A DNA stretch of 64,000 bases from positions 46,023-110,022 of the forward strand of contig NZ_FOHO01000010.1 of the NCBI RefSeq assembly GCF_900111675.1, read 5' to 3'. The stretch comes from Paracoccus homiensis. GTDB lineage: Bacteria > Pseudomonadota > Alphaproteobacteria > Rhodobacterales > Rhodobacteraceae. A program made the translations under genes and the position numbers. How positions within the stretch are numbered: the stretch's first letter is position 1; the number at the start of each line of letters is the position of its first letter. Below are positions 16,184 to 24,961 of this stretch, piece by piece. Below the pieces are notes generated by a model, which saw only the letters and a program-made list of their open reading frames with translations, was not told the origin of the DNA and made no database searches.

Positions 16184-17374
16184 ATGAGCTTTCAGAACCC
16201 TGTTTTCATCCCCGGCCCGACCAATATCCCCGAAAGCCTGCGCAAGGCCTGCGACATGCCGACGATCGACCATCGGTCGCCCTTGTTCGGCCAGATCTTG
16301 CACCCCGCCCGCGAGGGGGTGCGCAAGATCCTGAAAAGCGCCAGCGCCGAGGTGTTCATCTTTCCCGCAACCGGCACAGGCGGCTGGGAAACCGCGCTGA
16401 CCAACACGCTGTCGGCGGGCGACAAGGTTCTGGCGGCACGCAACGGCATGTTCAGCCACCGCTGGATCGATATGTGCCAGCGCCACGGCTTGCAGGTCGA
16501 GATCGTCGAAACCCCCTGGGGTCAGGGCCTGCCCGCCGATCGCTATGCCGACATTCTGGCCGCCGATACCGCCCACCAGATCAAGGCGGTCCTGGCGACC
16601 CATAACGAAACCGCCACCGGCGTGAAGTCCGATATCGCCGCGGTTCGCCGGGCGCTGGACGACGCCGGCCATCCCGCGATGCTGTTCGTCGATGGTGTTT
16701 CGTCCATCGGGTCGATGGATTTCCGATTTGACGAATGGGGCGTCGATATCGCCGTCACAGGATCGCAAAAGGGCTTCATGCTGCCCGCGGGTCTGGCGAT
16801 CGTGGGTTTCAGCGAAAAGGCCATGGCCGCGACACAGACCGGCACCCTGCCCCGCACCTTCTTTGACGTGCATGACATGGCCAAGGGCTATGCCAACAAC
16901 GCCTATCCCTATACCCCTGCGGTGGGCCTGCTGAACGGGTTGAACCAGTCCTGCACCATGCTGCTGGCCGAGGGGCTGGAGAATGTCTTTGCCCGCCATC
17001 GCCGCATCGCCCAGGGCGTCCGCGCAGCTGTCGAAGCCTGGGGATTGCCGCTATGTGCGGCGCACCCCTCGCTTTACAGCGACACGGTCAGCGCGATCCG
17101 CACGCCAGAGGGTTTCAACGCCACCGATATCGTCACCCACGCAGCCGAGAAATATGGCGTCGCCTATGGTGTCGGTCTGGGCGAGGTCGCGGGCAAGGTG
17201 TTTCGGATCGGCCATCTGGGCAGCCTGACCGATGTGATGGCGCTGTCCGGGATCGCCACGGCGGAAATGTGCATGGCGGATCTGGGCCTTGATATCAAAC
17301 TGGGTTCCGGTGTCGCGGCCGCGCAGGATTTCTATCGCGGCAACCCGGCCATCGCCTGCAAGGACGCCGCGTGA
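16184..17374 (+). CDS. bhcA: Aspartate--glyoxylate aminotransferase BhcA
   Basis: The 396-residue class V aminotransferase starts FIPGPTNIPE, typical of alanine/serine--glyoxylate aminotransferases. It has the PLP-lysine region VTGSQKGFMLPAGL. In the beta-hydroxyaspartate cycle BhcA transfers the amino group from L-aspartate to glyoxylate, making glycine and oxaloacetate. The call as BhcA rather than a serine--glyoxylate aminotransferase rests on the complete bhcRABCD synteny. AAGGAG lies 7 nt before ATG 16184. The stop overlaps the bhcB start (TGATG). Confidence 0.93.
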   Translation: MSFQNPVFIPGPTNIPESLRKACDMPTIDHRSPLFGQILHPAREGVRKILKSASAEVFIFPATGTGGWETALTNTLSAGDKVLAARNGMFSHRWIDMCQRHGLQVEIVETPWGQGLPADRYADILAADTAHQIKAVLATHNETATGVKSDIAAVRRALDDAGHPAMLFVDGVSSIGSMDFRFDEWGVDIAVTGSQKGFMLPAGLAIVGFSEKAMAATQTGTLPRTFFDVHDMAKGYANNAYPYTPAVGLLNGLNQSCTMLLAEGLENVFARHRRIAQGVRAAVEAWGLPLCAAHPSLYSDTVSAIRTPEGFNATDIVTHAAEKYGVAYGVGLGEVAGKVFRIGHLGSLTDVMALSGIATAEMCMADLGLDIKLGSGVAAAQDFYRGNPAIACKDAA

Positions 17375-18345
17375 TGAAGGACGCCGACATGCATATCCCG
17401 ACCTATCAGGACATGCTGGATGCCGAGGAACGGATCCGTCCGCATATCCGCCGCACGCCGATCCGCCACTCGGACTATCTGGATGAGCTGACGGGCGCGC
17501 AGCTGTTCTTCAAATGCGAGAACTTCCAGGAACCGGGCGCCTTCAAGGTGCGGGGCGCTGCAAATGCGGTGTTTGGCCTTGACGACGAACAGGCCCGCAA
17601 GGGCGTGGCCACCCATTCTTCGGGCAATCACGCATCCTGCCTGTCTTATGCGGCGATGCGGCGGGGCATTCCCTGCAATGTGGTCATGCCCCGCACGGCC
17701 CCGCAGGCCAAGAAGGGCACCGTGCGCCGATTTGGCGGGGTGATCACGGAATGCGACCCTTCGACCACCTCGCGCGAGGCCACGTTCGCGCAGGTCCAGG
17801 CAGCCACCGGGGGCGATTTCGTGCATCCCTACAACGACCCGCGCGTGATCGCCGGGCAGGGCACCTGTTCCAAGGAATTCATCGAACAGACCGACGGTCT
17901 GGATATGGTGGTGGCCCCCATCGGCGGTGGCGGCATGATTTCGGGCACCTGCCTGACACTGGCGACGCTTGCCCCGGAAACGCAGGTGATCGCCGCCGAA
18001 CCCGAACAGGCCAACGACGCCTATCGCAGCTTCAAGGCGGGATACATCATCGCCGATGACGCGCCCAAGACCATTGCCGACGGCCTGTTGGTGCCGCTGA
18101 AGGATCTGACCTGGCATTTCGTGTCCAACCACGTGTCGCAGATCCACACCGCCTCGGAGCAAGAGATCATCGACGCGATGAAACTGGTCTGGAAGCATCT
18201 GCGCATCGTGATGGAGCCGTCTTCGGCCGTGCCCCTGGCCATCGTGCTGAAGAACCCCGACGCCTTTCGCGGCAAGCGCGTGGGCCTGATCGTCACCGGC
18301 GGCAATGTCGATCTGGATCGGCTGCCCTGGACCCCCACCACCTGA
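17374..18345 (+). CDS. bhcB: beta-Hydroxyaspartate dehydratase BhcB
   Basis: The 323-residue fold-type II PLP enzyme belongs to the serine/threonine dehydratase and serine racemase family. It shows the PLP-lysine motif EPGAFKVRGAAN, SSGNHASC and the phosphate-binding loop GGGGMISG. BhcB removes water from (2R,3S)-beta-hydroxyaspartate to give iminosuccinate. I start at ATG 17374, which overlaps the bhcA stop by one base; a GTG at 17371 is the alternative. A serine racemase-type activity cannot be excluded from sequence alone, but the operon context is decisive. Confidence 0.93.
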   Translation: MKDADMHIPTYQDMLDAEERIRPHIRRTPIRHSDYLDELTGAQLFFKCENFQEPGAFKVRGAANAVFGLDDEQARKGVATHSSGNHASCLSYAAMRRGIPCNVVMPRTAPQAKKGTVRRFGGVITECDPSTTSREATFAQVQAATGGDFVHPYNDPRVIAGQGTCSKEFIEQTDGLDMVVAPIGGGGMISGTCLTLATLAPETQVIAAEPEQANDAYRSFKAGYIIADDAPKTIADGLLVPLKDLTWHFVSNHVSQIHTASEQEIIDAMKLVWKHLRIVMEPSSAVPLAIVLKNPDAFRGKRVGLIVTGGNVDLDRLPWTPTT

Positions 18346-18368
18346 ACATCCCATCCTGACGGAGAAGC

Positions 18369-19538
18369 ATGGACATGAAAGACATGACCAATCTTGACCA
18401 ATTCGAAGTCGGCTATGACATCCCCGCCAAACCCGGCATGGACGAGGCCGACATCCAGACGCCCTGCCTGATCCTTGATCTGGACGCGCTGGAACGCAAC
18501 ATCACCAAGATGGGCGACTACGCCAAGGCGCATGGAATGCGCCACCGGGTGCATGGCAAGATGCACAAATCCGTGGATGTCGCGCAATTGCAGGAACGCA
18601 TCGGCGGCGCGGTCGGCGTCTGCTGTCAGAAAGTGTCCGAGGCCGAGGTGTTCGTGCGCGGCGGCATCAAGGATGTGCTGGTCTCGAACCAGGTGCGCGA
18701 CCCGGCCAAGATCGACCGCCTTGCACGCCTGCCGAAACTGGGCAGTCGCATCATCGTCTGCGTCGACGATCTGGCCAATGTCGCCGATCTGTCCGCCGCC
18801 GCCGTCAGGCATGGCACGCAGCTTGAGGTCTTTGTGGAAATCGACTGCGGCGCGGGCCGCTGCGGCGTGACCACGACCCCCGCCGTGGTCGAGATCGCCA
18901 AGGCCGTCCAAGCCGCCGAGAACCTGAAATTCACCGGCATTCAGGCCTATCAGGGCGCGATGCAGCATCTGGACAGCTATGAGGCGCGTCAGGAAAAGCT
19001 GGACATCGCCATCGCCATGGTCAGGGACGCCGTCGCCGGGCTGAAAGCCGAGGGGATCGAATGCGAACTGGTTTCCGGCGGGGGCACGGGGTCGTATTAT
19101 TTCGAGTCGAATTCCGGCGTCTATAACGAACTTCAATGCGGCTCTTACGCCTTCATGGATGCGGATTACGGACGCATTCTGGACAGGAACGGCAAGCGGA
19201 TCGATCAGGGCGAATGGGAAAACGCCTTCTTCATCCTGACCTCGGTCATGAGCCACGCCAAGGCCGACAAGGCCATCGTCGATGCTGGGCTGAAGGCGCA
19301 ATCGGTCGATAGCGGCCTGCCCGTCGTCTTTGGCCGCGACGATGTGGAATATGTCAAATGCTCGGACGAACATGGCGTCGTGTCCGACCCTCAGGGCGTG
19401 CTGAAGGTCAATGACAAGCTGAAGCTGGTACCCGGCCATTGCGACCCGACGGCGAATGTCCACGACTGGTATGTGGGCGTGCGCAACGGCAAGGTCGAAT
19501 GCGTCTGGCCGGTTTCGGCCCGCGGCCACGCCTATTGA
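18369..19538 (+). CDS. bhcC: beta-Hydroxyaspartate aldolase BhcC
   Basis: The 389-residue protein is of the D-threonine aldolase/alanine racemase-like fold-type III PLP family. Its N-terminal motif TPCLILDLDALERNI and the RVHGKMHKS segment contain the probable PLP lysine (about residue 64). BhcC condenses glycine with a second glyoxylate to (2R,3S)-beta-hydroxyaspartate. A GGAGAAGC Shine-Dalgarno precedes ATG 18369. A second in-frame ATG lies five codons on and might be the real start. The gene is 23 nt after bhcB. Confidence 0.93.
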   Translation: MDMKDMTNLDQFEVGYDIPAKPGMDEADIQTPCLILDLDALERNITKMGDYAKAHGMRHRVHGKMHKSVDVAQLQERIGGAVGVCCQKVSEAEVFVRGGIKDVLVSNQVRDPAKIDRLARLPKLGSRIIVCVDDLANVADLSAAAVRHGTQLEVFVEIDCGAGRCGVTTTPAVVEIAKAVQAAENLKFTGIQAYQGAMQHLDSYEARQEKLDIAIAMVRDAVAGLKAEGIECELVSGGGTGSYYFESNSGVYNELQCGSYAFMDADYGRILDRNGKRIDQGEWENAFFILTSVMSHAKADKAIVDAGLKAQSVDSGLPVVFGRDDVEYVKCSDEHGVVSDPQGVLKVNDKLKLVPGHCDPTANVHDWYVGVRNGKVECVWPVSARGHAY

Positions 19539-19550
19539 CCCCGCACACGA

Positions 19551-19575
19551 CCCCCGCGCCGCGGCGGCGCGGGGG
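19551..19575. repeat. Strong GC hairpin between bhcC and bhcD
   Basis: An 11-bp perfect inverted repeat (CCCCCGCGCCG / CGGCGCGGGGG) with a 3-nt loop starts 12 nt after the bhcC stop. No T-run follows, so it is not a classical terminator. It could protect the 3' end of bhcABC mRNA or lower bhcD expression relative to the rest. Confidence 0.7.
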
Positions 19576-19631
19576 GCACGCCTTCCCGAAAACCGGTCCC
19601 GGCCTGTCGGGACCAGCCCAAGGACAAGACA

Positions 19632-20597
19632 ATGCTGATCGTTCCCGAACGCGAAATCGCCAATCTGATGACCCGCCAGGCGGCCTTCGAGGCCGTGGAA
19701 AAGGTCTTTGCCGCCATGGCGGCTGGCGATGCCTACAACTTTCCCGTCGTGCGCGAGGCGATCGGCCATGAAGATGCGCTGTACGGGTTCAAGGGCGGGT
19801 TCGACCGGGCGGGCCTGACGCTGGGGCTAAAGGCCGGGGGGTACTGGCCGAACAATCTGGAAAAGCGGGGGCTGATCAACCACCAGTCAACCGTATTCCT
19901 GTTCGACCCCGACACCGGCAAGGTCAAGGCGATGGTCGGGGGCAACCTGCTGACCGCGCTGCGCACGGCGGCGGCATCTTCGGTTTCGATCAAGCATCTG
20001 GCCCGGCCCGACGCAAGGGTTCTGGGCATGGTCGGCGCCGGGCATCAGGCCACGTTCCAGCTGCGCGCCGCGTTGGAACAGCGCAGCTTCGACAAGGTCA
20101 TCGGCTGGAACTATCATCCCGAAATGCTGCCGAATATCCAGAAGGTCGCGGATGAGGCAGGCGTGCCCTTCGAGACGGTCGAGCTGAACGGGATGCGTCA
20201 GGCGGATGTCATCATCTCGATCACCTCGGCCTTTGCGCCTTCGCTGATGGCCGATCATGTCGCTCCGGGGTGCCACGTCGCCTGCATGGGCACCGACACC
20301 AAGGGCAAGCAAGAGGTCGAGGCCGCGCTGCTGGCCCGCGCGACAGTCTTTACCGATGAGGTCGCGCAATCGGTGCAGATCGGCGAGGCCCAGCACGCCG
20401 TGGCCCAGGGGCTGATCGCGGAAAGCGATGTGACCCAGATCGGCGCGGTAATCAATGGCACCCATCCGGGCCGCGACAGCGACGATCAGATCACCCTGTT
20501 CGACGGCACCGGCGTCGGGTTGCAGGATCTGGCCGTCGCGGCATCGGTCGTCGACCTGGCGGTTCAGCAAGGCATTGCGATCACGGTCGATTTCTAG
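19632..20597 (+). CDS. bhcD: Iminosuccinate reductase BhcD
   Basis: The 321-residue protein belongs to the ornithine cyclodeaminase/mu-crystallin family. It has a Rossmann motif (LGMVGAGHQATFQLRAAL, about residues 132-149) for NAD(P)H. BhcD reduces iminosuccinate to L-aspartate, which closes the beta-hydroxyaspartate cycle and regenerates the amino donor of BhcA. Net, two glyoxylate molecules yield one oxaloacetate without carbon loss. An AAGGAC Shine-Dalgarno lies before ATG 19632. It is separated from bhcC by 93 nt holding a strong hairpin. Confidence 0.92.
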   Translation: MLIVPEREIANLMTRQAAFEAVEKVFAAMAAGDAYNFPVVREAIGHEDALYGFKGGFDRAGLTLGLKAGGYWPNNLEKRGLINHQSTVFLFDPDTGKVKAMVGGNLLTALRTAAASSVSIKHLARPDARVLGMVGAGHQATFQLRAALEQRSFDKVIGWNYHPEMLPNIQKVADEAGVPFETVELNGMRQADVIISITSAFAPSLMADHVAPGCHVACMGTDTKGKQEVEAALLARATVFTDEVAQSVQIGEAQHAVAQGLIAESDVTQIGAVINGTHPGRDSDDQITLFDGTGVGLQDLAVAASVVDLAVQQGIAITVDF

Positions 20598-20743
20598 GAC
20601 CGGCCGACGCAACCGGTCGATCATGCGCCGCGTCCTGTTGTCTTTGCGGATGCCCTTCCCTAGGCAGTCAGGCGGCGCGGCCTTGTTGGGCGGCAACCCG
20701 ACAGCCCGATCGCCAGCGTTATTCCTTAGCTACAGGTCCAGAC

Positions 20744-21745
20744 ATGTCCCGCCCGCTGCGCGTCTTCATCAATGGCTTTGGCCGGATCGGCCGCACGATC
20801 CTGCGACAGGTGCTGCGGGGCGATCACCCCGTCGAAATCCAGGTCGTGGGCATCAACGACATCGCCCCGCTGGAAACCTGCGCCTATCTGCTGCGCTATG
20901 ACAGTGTCTATGGCCCCCTGCCCGGGCAGGTCCGGACGCAGGACAGCCAGCTGATCATCGACGGATCTGCGATCCCGTTCCACTGCGTCCCGGATCTGCG
21001 GGCGCTGGATCTTGGCGATGTCGACGTGGTGCTGGAATGCACGGGGCAGGTCGGCAAACGCGACTTCGTGCAGGCCGGTCTGGATGCGGGGGCGCGTAAT
21101 GTGCTGGTGTCGGGGCCGTCCCCGGTCGCGGATCGCACCATCGTACTGGGCGCGAACGATCACGAGCTGGGCGATGAAAGGATCGTGTCGAACGCGTCCT
21201 GCACCACGAACGCTATCGCGCCGCTGCTGCGCATCATCGACCTGGGCTTCGGGATCGCGCAGGCGCATATCACCACCATCCACTGCTATACCGGCAGCCA
21301 GCCGACCGTCGACCAGCCCGGCGCCAGCCTTGAACGCAGCCGCGCCGCCGCCGTGTCGATGGTGCCCACCACCACCAGTGCGGCGAACCAGATCACGCGC
21401 ATCCTGCCGCAATTCCGCGACCGGCTCAGCATCGCGGCGGTGCGGGTGCCCTGCATCTCGGTTTCGGCGGTCGATGCGACCCTGCAACTGGCCGAGGATA
21501 TCACCCAGCCCGCCGCCCAGTTCCTGCAAGAGGCGCTTTCCGGTTCCTCGCTGATCGGCCTGACACAGGATCCCTGCGTGTCGACCGATTTCCGCGGGCG
21601 GCCTGAATCGCTGATCGTCGCGTTGCCGGAAACGCAATCGGCGGGCGCGCGGCAGCTGCGGGTGTTTGGCTGGTACGACAACGAATGGGGCTTTTCGGCC
21701 CGAATGATCGACATGGCACAGCGCATGGCAGTGCGACCGCGATGA
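20744..21745 (+). CDS. GAPDH-family dehydrogenase, erythrose-4-phosphate dehydrogenase-like
   Basis: The 333-residue protein has the NAD-binding FINGFGRIGRT and the catalytic NASCTTN of phosphorylating GAPDH-type enzymes. Several segments read more like Epd (erythrose-4-phosphate dehydrogenase) than housekeeping Gap: DVDVVLECTG, AVRVPCISVSAVD, ITRILPQFRDRL and NEWGFSARMIDMAQRMA. Epd feeds PLP synthesis through 4-phosphoerythronate. The upstream neighbours BhcA, BhcB and BhcC are PLP enzymes, which makes that reading attractive but unproven. It lies 146 nt after bhcD, with no clear terminator in between, so read-through from bhc is possible. An alternative is a second, catabolic GAPDH. Confidence 0.75.
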   Translation: MSRPLRVFINGFGRIGRTILRQVLRGDHPVEIQVVGINDIAPLETCAYLLRYDSVYGPLPGQVRTQDSQLIIDGSAIPFHCVPDLRALDLGDVDVVLECTGQVGKRDFVQAGLDAGARNVLVSGPSPVADRTIVLGANDHELGDERIVSNASCTTNAIAPLLRIIDLGFGIAQAHITTIHCYTGSQPTVDQPGASLERSRAAAVSMVPTTTSAANQITRILPQFRDRLSIAAVRVPCISVSAVDATLQLAEDITQPAAQFLQEALSGSSLIGLTQDPCVSTDFRGRPESLIVALPETQSAGARQLRVFGWYDNEWGFSARMIDMAQRMAVRPR

Positions 21746-21830
21746 GGCTGTGACGCATCGGGGGCGCGCCCGTCGGCACCGATCGACCTGAACGCCCGCC
21801 CCCGGACCACTGACGGGAGGAGGACATCTC

Positions 21831-23207
21831 ATGGAGGCCAGTCAAACGGGTTGGGGCACCAACCGGTCTGTTTTCGATTGGAATGGCAAGCCGGGCTTCG
21901 GACAGGCCGTGCCGCTGTCGCTGCAACATATTCTGGCGATGATCATGGGGGCGGTCACGGTCCCGATCATCGTGGCTGGCGCAGCCGGCGTCACGCCCGC
22001 CGAAAAGACGGTGCTGATCCAGATGTCGCTGATCTTTTCGGCGCTGTCGACACTGTTGCAGCTTTACGGGGCTTCGATCTTCGGGGCACGGCTGCCGGTG
22101 ATCTTTGGTGTCGGCTTTGCCTATGTGCCCGCGCTGGTCGCGATCGCGCCGCAATATGGCATCGCGGGCATCATGGGCGCCCAGATCGCCGGCGGGATCG
22201 CGATGATCGTGATCGGTCTGTTCATGACGCGGATCCGGAAATATTTCCCCCCCATTGTCGCGGGCACCGTCGTTCTGGTGATCGGACTGTCTTTGTATCC
22301 GATTGCCATCAACTACATCGCCGGCGGGATCGGCGCGGCCGATTACGGGTCGGGTCAGAACTGGACCATCGGCATGTTCACCCTGTGCGTCGTTCTGGGC
22401 GTGTCGAAATTCGCCAGGGGGTTCCTGCGGCTGGCCTCGATCATCTGCGGGATCCTTGCGGGCTATGGGCTGTCGATGATGTTGGGCAAGGTCGATTTCA
22501 GCCCCATCGCCGCCGCGCCTTGGGTGTCGGTGCCGGTTCCGATGCAGTTCGGGATCGAGTTTCACGGCGCGGCGATCATCTCGATGGTGGTGATCTGCGC
22601 GGTGAATTCGGTCCAGACGATCGGTGACCTGTCGGCCACGACCATGGGCGGGATGGACCGTGAACTGTCCACCAAAGAGCTGTTCGGCGGATTGATGGGC
22701 AACGGGCTGTCCACCTTGCTGGGGGCGTTCTTTGGCGGCTTTCCCACCTCGTCCTTCAGCCAGAATGTCGGCATCGTCGCCATGACCCGGATCATCAGCC
22801 GCCGGGTTCTGGCCGTGGCGGCGGTCTTTCTTCTGGTCGCGGGGATCGTGCCGAAATTCGGCGCGATCATGACGACGATCCCCTTTCCGGTACTGGGCGG
22901 CGCCACGATCACGGTCTTTGGCATGATCACCATGATGGGCATCCAGCTGATCAATAAGGATGAGATGTCGGTCCGCAATGTCACCATCGTCGCGCTTGCG
23001 CTGGCGCTGGCGATGGGGCTGGACGCGGTGCCGCAATCGCTGGACCATGCGCCCGCGCTGTTGCGGCAGGTGATCGGCGGTTCGCCGATCGTGACCGCCG
23101 CCGCCGTCTCGATCCTGCTGAATATCCTGTTGCCGCAAAAGACCCTGGCCGACGAAGCCGAGGACCGGGCCAGGATCGAACGCAGGCTGAAGGACAGACA
23201 GGCCTGA
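21831..23207 (+). CDS. NCS2-family xanthine/urate permease
   Basis: The 458-residue inner-membrane protein has the NCS2 (uracil-xanthine permease) features: about 14 hydrophobic segments, the N-terminal QHILAMIMGAVTVPII, the QTIGDLSATT substrate-site segment and the GGFPTSSFSQNVG loop. The last is characteristic of xanthine and urate carriers of this family. It probably imports urate or xanthine, because ureidoglycolate lyase and urate hydroxylase genes follow. ATG 21831 is preceded by GGGAGGAGG. Confidence 0.87.
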   Translation: MEASQTGWGTNRSVFDWNGKPGFGQAVPLSLQHILAMIMGAVTVPIIVAGAAGVTPAEKTVLIQMSLIFSALSTLLQLYGASIFGARLPVIFGVGFAYVPALVAIAPQYGIAGIMGAQIAGGIAMIVIGLFMTRIRKYFPPIVAGTVVLVIGLSLYPIAINYIAGGIGAADYGSGQNWTIGMFTLCVVLGVSKFARGFLRLASIICGILAGYGLSMMLGKVDFSPIAAAPWVSVPVPMQFGIEFHGAAIISMVVICAVNSVQTIGDLSATTMGGMDRELSTKELFGGLMGNGLSTLLGAFFGGFPTSSFSQNVGIVAMTRIISRRVLAVAAVFLLVAGIVPKFGAIMTTIPFPVLGGATITVFGMITMMGIQLINKDEMSVRNVTIVALALALAMGLDAVPQSLDHAPALLRQVIGGSPIVTAAAVSILLNILLPQKTLADEAEDRARIERRLKDRQA

Positions 23208-23216
23208 CCAGCAGCG

Positions 23217-23247
23217 AAAACGCCCGGCGGAACAGGGCCGCCGGGCG
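23217..23247. terminator. Bidirectional hairpin terminator between the permease gene and allA
   Basis: A 10-bp stem (CGCCCGGCGG / CCGCCGGGCG, loop AACAGGG) sits in the 64-nt gap between these convergent genes. Read on the minus strand it is followed by TTTTC, so it should end allA transcription. The plus-strand side lacks a T-run and may work less well for the permease. Confidence 0.65.
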
Positions 23248-23271
23248 CATGGTCGTCGAGATCGCGGCCGT

Positions 23272-23754
23272 TCAGCGGTCGATCAGATATGGCTCGTCGA
23301 ACCAGTGTTCTTCCAGGTTCGGGCTGTCGGTGACCCGATCAACCACCATGAACAGCCCCGGATCGGACAGCGGGCACAGCACCCCGTGCCAGACATTGCG
23401 CCCGATATTCACGCCCTGCCCCGGTCCGGCGATAAAGGCGCGGGGCGCATGTGGCCTGCCATCCCTGTCATCTGCCAGAACCACCAGATATTCGCCCTGC
23501 TGCATCGGCAGAAACGCCTGGCTGCCATGGGGATGACGTTCCATCATCTCCATGCGGAACGGCATCGCGAACGAGGCCGACTGAAAGACGCTGATCCCGG
23601 CCTCACCCTCGATATCCAGCGTGGCGCGGTCATGGAAACGGCCGCAAAGACCCTTGTTGATCACCTTGTCGGCCGGTCCCGCAGCCTCGATCAGTTCGGC
23701 CAGACCGGCGATCGCATCGGCGGTGATCGGCGTCGCATGAAGCGTAGTCGTCAT
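23272..23754 (-). CDS. allA: Ureidoglycolate lyase
   Basis: The 160-residue protein matches the AllA family in length and in segments such as FQSASFAMPFRMEMMERHPHGSQAF, VVLADD and VNIGRNVWHGVL, a cupin-like beta fold. It splits ureidoglycolate into glyoxylate and urea, a late step of purine breakdown. The glyoxylate can feed the bhc genes about 3 kb away. The Shine-Dalgarno is weak (AAGAAAG). A 188-nt gap separates it from the upstream LysR gene on the same strand; I see no gene there. Confidence 0.9.
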   Translation of the reverse strand: MTTTLHATPITADAIAGLAELIEAAGPADKVINKGLCGRFHDRATLDIEGEAGISVFQSASFAMPFRMEMMERHPHGSQAFLPMQQGEYLVVLADDRDGRPHAPRAFIAGPGQGVNIGRNVWHGVLCPLSDPGLFMVVDRVTDSPNLEEHWFDEPYLIDR

Positions 23755-23942
23755 GAAGTTTCACTTTCTTGCAGATTTTTCGGGGGACATGCGCCGTGGC
23801 GCGATATCCGTCAGGCGCGGCGCGGGCATGGAAGGGTCTGGAAACCCCCGACAATGGCCGCCCGATCCCTTGATACGCCGAAAGGTCGCGGTGGTTTTTC
23901 AAATTTTCCCGCAAGGTGACTTCGCCGATCAACCTGCGCCGA

Positions 23943-24860
23943 TCAGCCGTGATCGGCGGGGCGGATGCTGGCGGCGATACGCTGGATCATGAAATCCATG
24001 AACAGCCGGCTTTTGGGGTCTTGCCGCCGCCGATGCGTGAACAGGCAGGCCATCTGGATCGGCACGGGCGGGGTTTCCTGCGCGACCGGCACCAATGCCC
24101 CGGCTTTCAGATGTTCGGCGATCTCAAAGACGGGCTTCAGGGCGACACCCTGCCCGGCCAGCGCCCAATCGGTCAGCACATCGCCATCGTCCGATTCATA
24201 GCGGCCCGCGACGCGAAACCGCTTTGGTCCGTCCGGCGTGGTCAATTGCCACTGGAATTCCGTCGCGCCGGGGAACCGCAGGTTCAGGCATTCGTGCTTG
24301 TCGGACACCAGATCATGTCCGCTGACCGGCATCCCGCGCCGCGCCAGATATTCGGGCGAGGCGCACAACACGCGCTGAACATCCGCGATCTTGCGGATGC
24401 GCAGGTTGCTGTCCTCGGGCTGGCCCAGAAAGAACGCCAGATCCAGCCCTTCGGTCGTCAGGTCTACATTGCGGTCGGTCAACCGCAACCGGACCGTCAC
24501 CTCGGGATAGTCCTTCAGAAAGGCGGGCACCTGCGGCGCGATCAGGCGGCGCCCCACCCCCAGGGGCGCCGCGACATAGAGCGACCCTTTCGGATTGTCG
24601 GTGATATTGGCGACGCCCGCCTCGGCATTGTCGACCGCGTCCAGAATCTCGACCGCGCCCCGATAGAAGGACCGCCCCTGTTCGGTCGGGGCCAGACTGC
24701 GGGTCGTGCGCTGAAACAGCCGCACACCCAGATGTTCTTCCAACTGCGAGATGCGCGACGATGTCACCGCAGGCGAAATGCGAAGATCACGCCCCGCAGC
24801 CGACATGCTGCCCAATTCATAGACACGCACGAAGGTCCGGATATTGTCGAAATAGGACAT
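23943..24860 (-). CDS. LysR-family transcriptional regulator
   Basis: The 305-residue protein has an N-terminal winged helix (residues 1-60, VYELGSMSAAGRDLRISPAVTSSRISQLEEH) and a LysR substrate-binding domain (about 90-295). It is divergent from puuD and upstream of allA on the same strand, so control of purine catabolism is likely. The inducer is unknown. The 101-nt divergent region to puuD is unusually AT-rich. Confidence 0.88.
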   Translation of the reverse strand: MSYFDNIRTFVRVYELGSMSAAGRDLRISPAVTSSRISQLEEHLGVRLFQRTTRSLAPTEQGRSFYRGAVEILDAVDNAEAGVANITDNPKGSLYVAAPLGVGRRLIAPQVPAFLKDYPEVTVRLRLTDRNVDLTTEGLDLAFFLGQPEDSNLRIRKIADVQRVLCASPEYLARRGMPVSGHDLVSDKHECLNLRFPGATEFQWQLTTPDGPKRFRVAGRYESDDGDVLTDWALAGQGVALKPVFEIAEHLKAGALVPVAQETPPVPIQMACLFTHRRRQDPKSRLFMDFMIQRIAASIRPADHG

Positions 24861-24961
24861 TTTACTGTTTTTTTTGATTCTGCTTGGCCTTTAATCAGCA
24901 TGACAGAATAATTGGGTTTCGCCTAGAGTTCCGGGACCACACGCAACAGGAGAGATGTGAG
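24861..24961. promoter_or_regulatory. lysR-puuD divergent promoter region
   Basis: This AT-rich gap carries a T8 tract near the lysR start and a perfect 6-bp inverted repeat, ATTCTG at 24877-24882 and CAGAAT at 24904-24909, 21 nt apart. LysR proteins often bind such divergent regions. The pair is a candidate site, not a proven one. Confidence 0.4.

Noticed and set aside
18021..19769. Open frame of about 582 codons on the minus strand over the bhc genes
   Set aside because: The plus-strand bhcB and bhcC genes are certain. The antisense frame has no recognisable motif.
20598..20743. Terminator after bhcD
   Set aside because: Only a 7-bp pairing with a loop of about 40 nt was found and there is no T-run, so I did not list it.
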